Assembly (NCBI GenBank): GCA_029204225.1
Contig: CM055092.1
Span: forward strand, 83,944,026 to 84,008,025
Reading direction: 5' to 3'
DNA: 64,000 nt
Origin: Diphasiastrum complanatum
Taxonomy: Eukaryota > Streptophyta > Lycopodiopsida > Lycopodiales > Lycopodiaceae
The translations under genes were made by a program, and so were the position numbers. The notes under the pieces are model-generated. The model made no database searches and was not told where the DNA came from. It saw only the letters and a list, made by a program, of their open reading frames with translations. Position 1 is the first letter of the stretch. The number at the start of each line of letters is the position of its first letter. Shown here piece by piece: positions 60,001 to 64,000 of this stretch.

Positions 60001-60993
60001 GGAGCTACACATATGTGAAGAGGCTCCACTATCAATATACCATAGGCCGTCCTTCTTGAAAGGAGTAGATGAGAAACTAGAGACCATAAGAGATCCCTCT
60101 CCATCACTTGCAATAGTGTCTTCCTTCTCATTGGTAATATTGGCTTGCTTGAGTTGATTCTTCTTTTTGAAGCAATTGGTGGCATAATGACCTTTCTTGC
60201 CACAATAAAAGCACTTGATCTTCTTCTTCTTCTTGAGCTTGGATGATGAAGCATTAGAGGAATCATCTTCCTTCTCATCTTTGTCTTTGGATTTGACTTT
60301 GTCCTTGCTTGAGGATTGTTGATGTTGGTTCTTGCTCCTCTCTCTGTGCTTATCCTTGGCAAAGAGAGCTTTGCCATCATTATGAGTGAGAGAAAGCTTG
60401 TCCATCCTCAAGAGCTTGTACTCTTGTGTTGATTCTTCTGAAATTAGCACACTTTGGAGAGCCTCCAAACTTGGTAGCTCCTCCTTAATGGCATAGGATT
60501 GGACAAGGTTATCAAATTCACTTCTCAAGCCATTGAGAATGACTTGAACTAGCTCATTTTGATTGATGGAATCACCAATGCAAGCAAGCTCTCTATGAAT
60601 ATCTTTTACTCTCAAAACATAACTAGATGCACTCTCATCACTCTTTTGGCTACTTTGAAAGATTTGATTCCTAAGAGTGAGAAGCCTAGAGGTATTCTTA
60701 GCCTCATAGATAGCCTTGAGACAATCCCAAGCTTCTTTGGCTGTTGTACAAGTACCTATCTCCCTCAATATCTCATTAGAGACATTCATCTTAATGTAGT
60801 GGAGAGCCATCCTAGCTCTCTTTTTGTATTTTTGAACCTCTTGAAGAACTTGTGGTTCTTCTTCAAGGCCAAGAACTATGTCCATCACGTCTTGAAGGAT
60901 CAAGATGGACTCCATCCTCATTTTCCAAATTGAATAATTTGAAGTGGTCAATCTTTCACTTGGTTTCAACAAGGATGAACCCATTGAAGACAT
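57004..60993 (-). CDS. Copia gag-pol polyprotein, intact (1329 aa)
   Basis: Encodes all enzymes needed for copia retrotransposition as one polyprotein. The ATG at 60993 (MSSMGSSLLKPSERLTTSNY) is chosen as the first Met in frame. Approximate residues: gag 1-250 with the UBN2-type LLRMD-containing region; zinc knuckle CFYCGKKGHYATNC near 260; protease WYIDSGASSHMC near 320; integrase finger LWHRRLGHPN...CEACAIAKSHKKP near 450-490; integrase core HSDVHFSS, FIDDYTRF, RSDGGGEY near 515-585; reverse transcriptase [50 protein letters not shown] (YVDD near 1007); RNase H YSDSDFASDKMDRKS, SLSSCEAEYKAL, and the terminal ADLLTKPLSK block. No stop or frameshift. Length is normal for plant copia elements. 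Partner copy at 1-2873 is broken. Confidence 0.95.
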   Translation of the reverse strand: MSSMGSSLLKPSERLTTSNYSIWKMRMESILILQDVMDIVLGLEEEPQVLQEVQKYKKRARMALHYIKMNVSNEILREIGTCTTAKEAWDCLKAIYEAKNTSRLLTLRNQIFQSSQKSDESASSYVLRVKDIHRELACIGDSINQNELVQVILNGLRSEFDNLVQSYAIKEELPSLEALQSVLISEESTQEYKLLRMDKLSLTHNDGKALFAKDKHRERSKNQHQQSSSKDKVKSKDKDEKEDDSSNASSSKLKKKKKIKCFYCGKKGHYATNCFKKKNQLKQANITNEKEDTIASDGEGSLMVSSFSSTPFKKDGLWYIDSGASSHMCSSKDSFSSIAPYDGAKKSIYTANDYKCPIEEIGNIPLKLASSKTLSLTKVLFVPKLTKNLISVGKLLDNGLDVKFNVDTCTIKKNDEILALGSRFGGIYKLDPNEYVNACNVALVNKLSMEELWHRRLGHPNYKSMLSMIKESKAIGFPKSFSKKIKPCEACAIAKSHKKPFTRSSIKSKHPLELIHSDVHFSSTTSKGGATCFVTFIDDYTRFTWIYLLASKSMVFDHFLIFKAYVEKQFSFKIKALRSDGGGEYISNKFQDFCELEGIKREFSCAYSPSQNGVAERKNRSLCECAKSMRIEASLPKDFWGEAINCANYLCNRLPHIALGGKSPYEILFLKKPKVDHLRVFGCLCFVHIPLETRKKEDPSACKGIMVGYSSTKKAYRVFILSTSQVIESRDVVFHEDQHSSFEEAEIKKSMDASSIIDFEDNHDVMGSRFEEDSPRIFSPRRSMRDRSEPKRLSYVDKGKQVDLDSTNYVFYVSHEEPKNVQETLNTKEWYDAMKQEYDALITNNTWELVDPPSNKHVIGCKWVFRIKFNHDGTINKHKARLCAKGFAQIHGLDYEETFAPVAKMMTIRILISLACFFKWKVFQLDVSNAFLNGYLEEEIYMKQPQGFIKDESKVCLLFKSLYGLKQAPRSWYSRLNSFLISLGFNLSDYDPSMYLKFVDSNIVILLIYVDDIILCGSCIKLVDETKLALGCEFKMQDLGEIHYILGLEIDFYENHLFICQSRYAHSMLKKFHMENSKSIDTPMEQIVKDPNKGDERSFEDITLFRSLVGSLIWLTITRPDLSFCVHKLSQFMQEPKIHHWKKAKRTLRYVSSSCDYGLLYKSEDLSIIGYSDSDFASDKMDRKSISAYTIFLGGNLISWLSKKQDTISLSSCEAEYKALTTTTKEVLWIKRLLMELKCIKEDDLPMIKCDNISAQALANNLIFHARSKHIEVAHHFVREKLIGGEIYLEHVNSSSCIADLLTKPLSKSAFIKHRSNLGVISRSMLKSS

Positions 60994-61738
60994 TTGAAGT
61001 GAAGAAAACTCAAATGATGAACAATAAATGTTGTTACACACTTTCAATAGGATCCAATAATTGAGTACTATCTCCTCCTATGAAAGATCTTGCAACTATT
61101 TGTGAATTGATTCTCACTAGCTACACAAATCTCTCTAAAACAAGATCTATTTCACATCAAATGATGGAGTATATGCAAAGTTAGGATCAAACACTCTTAG
61201 CACGTGTGAAGTACTCTAAGAAACCAAATTTGACTCAAATACAATGATATTGCATGAAACAAAATGGCTCAGATCTCAAAACAGTGCCTAGATCACATAT
61301 AGATGAGATTGGCAAGCATACAACTGTGATTTTGGATCAACCAAGCAACCTCTTGACCAAACCAAATGTGTCCACCCAGGTCTAGGTGCCCTACCTAACC
61401 CTCTTCAAAAGCTTATAACTTTTGATTGGCTCAACCAAATGGAATGAAACTGATTGCAACAGAAACTAGACAAAAATAGCTTCAAAACAAGCTATCAAGC
61501 AAGATAAATGGATCAAACATGAGAGAGAACTTCCAAACTGAAATTGGATGTTCCTCACACGTGTCTGAGCACCTGATTCTGTACAGTACCAAGGTCAGAC
61601 CCAATCAATGTCCTTTTGATCTCTTTTGACCCAAGATTGAACAAGATAGCTAGGAAAATGGGCCTTGACAACTTCTAGCTCAAGATTGATGAAATTTTTT
61701 TCACTTAGATGGATCAGAATGCATGGTAACCTTAGGTA

Positions 61739-61751
61739 GGCTCTGATACCA
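61739..61751 (-). other. Primer binding site (tRNA-iMet)
   Basis: Plus strand GGCTCTGATACCA, minus strand TGGTATCAGAGCC: complementary to the 3' end of plant initiator-Met tRNA, directly abutting the 5' LTR. Confidence 0.9.
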
Positions 61752-62488
61752 TGTTAAATTTCACACGTGTGGACTGTCCACTACATGTACTTGTGATCTC
61801 CTAAGGTGTGTAGATGCACCAAGATCAAGACTAGATTGAGATTCAAGATCAATCTTGAATCCTATGGCAAAAACACACTACTACATGCATTCAATCACTT
61901 CCAACTCTCACTCACACGTGTGGGAAGTATTCAAAAAATAATCTAAGTAAAAACAAGCTACTCTCCTCGGGTAGAGAGAGAAGATGCATCAAGAGCTCTC
62001 GGGTAGAGAGAGAAAGCTAAAAATCCAATAACTCACAAAATCCATGAAATCACCAAATCAATTGACTTCAAAATGAGGAGTACAATGATACTAGTAGGTC
62101 CACGAGCTACCACTATGCTTAACTATGATTGGACCACATTTTGTCACCTCTTGATCCTATTGGATCATTGATCTATGCACCTCTTAATTCTATTGGACTA
62201 TATTCAAGCACACCTTAATTTCCTATTGGACCTCACAAGGTTCCACCTCTATATCCTATTGGACCTCTTGGAATTCATCAAACAAAAACTTTACACTTGT
62301 CTACACTCTAATTAGCAAGTGTTTAGCCTCTTACTCTATTTTGGCTCAATAGTGGCATTACAAGTGGAAATGCATAATTTGCCATCTATGCCAAATTTAT
62401 TCCTATCAACATCCTACACCTAAATGCTTGATGTAAAAAACATAAGACCCCTATATCTAACATAGATAATCTTTTTCAATTCTTCACA
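61752..62488 (-). repeat. 5' LTR of full-length copia
   Basis: 737 bp, same ends as the 3' LTR. This copy drives transcription of the element leftward, in the same direction as the host pseudogene. Confidence 0.95.
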
Positions 62489-62493
62489 ATAAA
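62489..62493. other. Target site duplication, right (ATAAA)
   Basis: Second copy of the 5-bp duplication created on insertion of the copia element. Confidence 0.85.
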
Positions 62494-63253
62494 TTATTAG
62501 AATCTATAAGAGTTTCCAAAAACAAATCTTACAGAAAACAAATATTACAAGAAGAAACTATCTTACTTTGAACAATATGGGATGATGAACATTGATGCCT
62601 CCTTGCTAGTTTGCTTGAAGAGCCTTTTGGCTTTCCTCTCTTTATTCAATAGATGCACATGGAGATATGCCAAAAATCTTCTTTGTGACTGCATATTTAT
62701 TTTTATGTACATAGTATGCACAAGCGGATTCAACTACTGTGTCTAAGATATATGAGGTCTTCTCTTTTAGCTCCCTACAATGCGAGTCTTTGATATGCAT
62801 TGCAAAAATTATATCGAATATACAAAACATAAACTCTTCTCCGAGATCATCTATTTTCTTGGCTATATAAAAGTCAAAATTAATGTACCTCTCAGAATAA
62901 AAAAATGTGTCTTTAGGTTCATTGGAAAGTTTGATGTGCAACTCTTTATCAGTGGCATCAACATGAAAAACAATCATGCCCACCATTGTATCTAAGTCAC
63001 TCTCATGTATAGAAGGAGAATCGTGCAGTTAAAGATCAGGGGTTAGGGGAGGACTCTCAACCAATGGAATTGCGGACATACTAGCTAGATCTTTTCTAAT
63101 GGGAGGAGGTGAGGGTGAAGAGCTGGGAGACCTAGACTTGGGTTGCGAATGCTTGGGCTGTGCTTGCTTTCTCTTTTTGCGGGGTGGGACAGGCCCCCTT
63201 TCAAGAGGAACTTGCCTCTGTGTGAAGCCAGACTTAAAAATGTTGTCATAGGT

Positions 63254-63631
63254 GTTTCGAAGCCTCATGACAAGAAGCATGTCCTTGGGCATCAGTGTCA
63301 CCCTCTTGCCATGAATGGAGCACATCATCAAATCCTCAAACAATTTTGTCTGGAAGTCCTCGTATGCAGTATGGAGGGCCTCCAATGCAGTGATATTCCA
63401 CCTCACTACATAGGGCAGATGGGTGGTCATATCTTGTGTAACCTCCCTCATAGCCCTTTAGAAGGCTGCTTTCAGGATCAAAAGTTTGGTGCTCCTCTAC
63501 AAGGCCCTGATGTCCCTCAACCATGGACAGCGAGGTCTTCCGCGTCTTTGCAGACATACGGGTTCAGATGTCTGGGGATGCGACAGTTGAATAAAATTGG
63601 TAAGCCTAGCGGTTTGCTTCGTCCGAGTCAT
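63254..63631 (-). other. Histone H3 tail and histone fold within the fusion
   Basis: Codons 1-9 read MTRTKQTAR (H3: MARTKQTAR), keeping Lys4. Codons 38-48 read LRDIRAL-stop-RST (H3: LREIRKYQKST); 50-64 read LLILKAAF-stop-RAMREV (H3: LLIRKLPFQRLVREI). The a2-L2-a3 part reads TKLFEDLMMCSIHGKRVTLM then PKDMLLVMRLR (H3: [20 protein letters not shown] then MPKDIQLARRIR). The tail is about ten residues shorter than canonical H3 and lacks the Lys9, 14, 18, 23 and 27 neighbourhoods. Both stop codons replace H3 glutamines. Confidence 0.88.
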
Positions 63632-63700
63632 TGAGGTCGGATATCTGTACCACGTGAGGACATAGATACAACAAAAGAGAGAGCTAGATTACCTCGCGTA

Positions 63701-63976
63701 ATGGCGACACTGAGAACTCTAAGGGTGATATCGCTACGACGTGAGAGAGTGGCAGAGTCAGGCGGGGAGAGGCAGGTACATGAATGTCTCTTTTATGTTA
63801 CTGAAAGTTTGCACCAACTACATTCATCTGCTCCACTATTGTGGCGTGATGAGGAAGCCGAAGAGGTAACTAGTGAAAAACCTCAAGGGGAAAGGTCCAT
63901 AGGTTGGCACCCTTCCAACGAGAAAAAATTTCTACATTCATGCTTTATAATTGTGGAGTTATGGATAAATGGTTAG
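63701..63976 (+). other. Short plus-strand open frame, doubtful
   Basis: A 91-codon ATG frame (MATLRTLRVISLRRERVAES) starting 70 bases from, and divergent to, the H3-like ATG. No motif recognised. It could be a chance frame in the upstream region of the H3-like gene. The window ends in a run of 12 A at 63989-64000. Confidence 0.2.
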
Positions 63977-64000
63977 GCCTATATGAAGAAAAAAAAAAAA

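Larger units (their letters stand above)
56266..62488 (-). mobile_element. Full-length copia element, family A, likely recent
   Basis: 6223 bp, minus strand. Left (3') LTR 56266-56985, right (5') LTR 61752-62488, 5-bp target duplication ATAAA on both sides, primer binding site 61739-61751, polypurine tract 56986-56998, and one uninterrupted gag-pol. The LTRs are 720 and 737 bp; a single 17-bp deletion in the 3' LTR explains the length difference, and only about six further substitutions were noticed by eye. All parts needed for transposition are present. It lies inside an intron of the H3-Ulp1-like pseudogene, on the same strand as that gene. Confidence 0.95.
55506..63631 (-). pseudogene. Histone H3-like / Ulp1-like fusion gene, broken
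   Basis: From ATG at 63631 the minus strand reads an H3-type amino tail, an H3 fold (to residue about 126), a basic Ser/Pro-rich linker (PPRKKRKQ, SPSSSPSPPP) and, in the same frame after a TAA at codon 201, an extra domain (VDATDKELHIKL... to codon 329, stop 62642). A frame change leads to KERKAKRLFKQTSKEASMFI then IPYCS, ended by a GTAAGA donor at 62566. The next exon starts after CAG at 56241 and reads NKH-stop-SVHVISMKVD, which fits the Ulp1/C48 protease pattern 'IP--N-HW---VI----' with TAG in place of Trp. MNSLNATHSMVKSMYKRMVE follows. The last exon (55736-55506) reads CPEVSTNVIHQYRHKMLKIL. A clear catalytic Cys box was not found. Stops at codons 45, 58 and 201 make this a pseudogene. 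H3 call firm; Ulp1 call moderate. Confidence 0.65.

Noticed and set aside
63029-63631. TAA/TAG read as glutamine (alternative genetic code, as in some ulvophyte algae and ciliates)
   Set aside because: The intact copia gag-pol, the expansin and the gene ends use TAA/TAG as normal stops with no internal ones, and the protease motif has TAG at a Trp position, not a Gln. Pseudogene decay explains all stops.

Overview
This is a retrotransposon-packed stretch of a plant nuclear genome. The evidence is a spliced alpha-expansin gene (cell-wall loosening, land-plant type), plant-type Ty1/copia and Ty3/gypsy retroelements primed by initiator-Met tRNA, a CACTA-type ORF, GT-AG introns of about 100-370 bp and low GC. 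No sequence here fixes the species; a large-genome non-model land plant (perhaps a fern or other seed-free plant) is only a guess. No rRNA, tRNA, CRISPR or bacterial-style operon was seen.

Layout. 1-3627: 3' half of a copia element (family A) with its LTR. 3628-6540: broken gag-like or host-like reading frames with a second related LTR inserted (5244-5982). 6960-14066: three degenerate copia bodies, one on the minus strand and two plus-strand ones sharing a single 1.19-kb LTR. 14067-18898: segmental-duplication copy 1 with an intact alpha-expansin gene (15971-17333). 18899-26180: mostly unassigned repeats, a 24-bp minisatellite, a gag fragment and a third, inverted, gene-less piece of the expansin 3' flank. 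26183-37836: fragments of gypsy and several copia elements, including an inverted LTR pair and a 378-bp MITE-like insertion. 37851-41800: a nearly intact minus-strand copia element with two frameshifts. 43876-49860: segmental-duplication copy 2, in which the expansin is a pseudogene (stop at codon 98, TATA box altered). 50460-51758: gypsy integrase remnant and a CACTA TNP2-like ORF lacking its middle. 52100-53545: composite (CT)n/(CA)n satellite.

The most interesting part is 53546-63631. On the minus strand a broken gene starts at 63631 with a histone H3 amino tail (MTRTKQTAR), continues in the same frame through an H3 histone fold and a basic, Ser/Pro-rich linker, and then runs into a segment that looks like a Ulp1/C48 SUMO-protease domain. 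It carries several in-frame stops at positions where H3 has Gln, and a stop where the protease His-Trp pair should be. One of its introns (about 98 bp originally) holds a full-length, apparently recent copia element (56266-62488) with matching LTRs, 5-bp target duplication, PBS, PPT and one uninterrupted 1329-codon gag-pol. A second, unrecognised multi-exon gene lies on the plus strand at 53934-55323, next to a terminal sequence shared with the MITE at 33832-34209.

Functionally, the only host gene that looks intact is the expansin of copy 1; the only mobile element that looks competent is the copia element at 56266-62488. Everything else is broken to some degree. All family assignments are by eye from motifs, without database searches.
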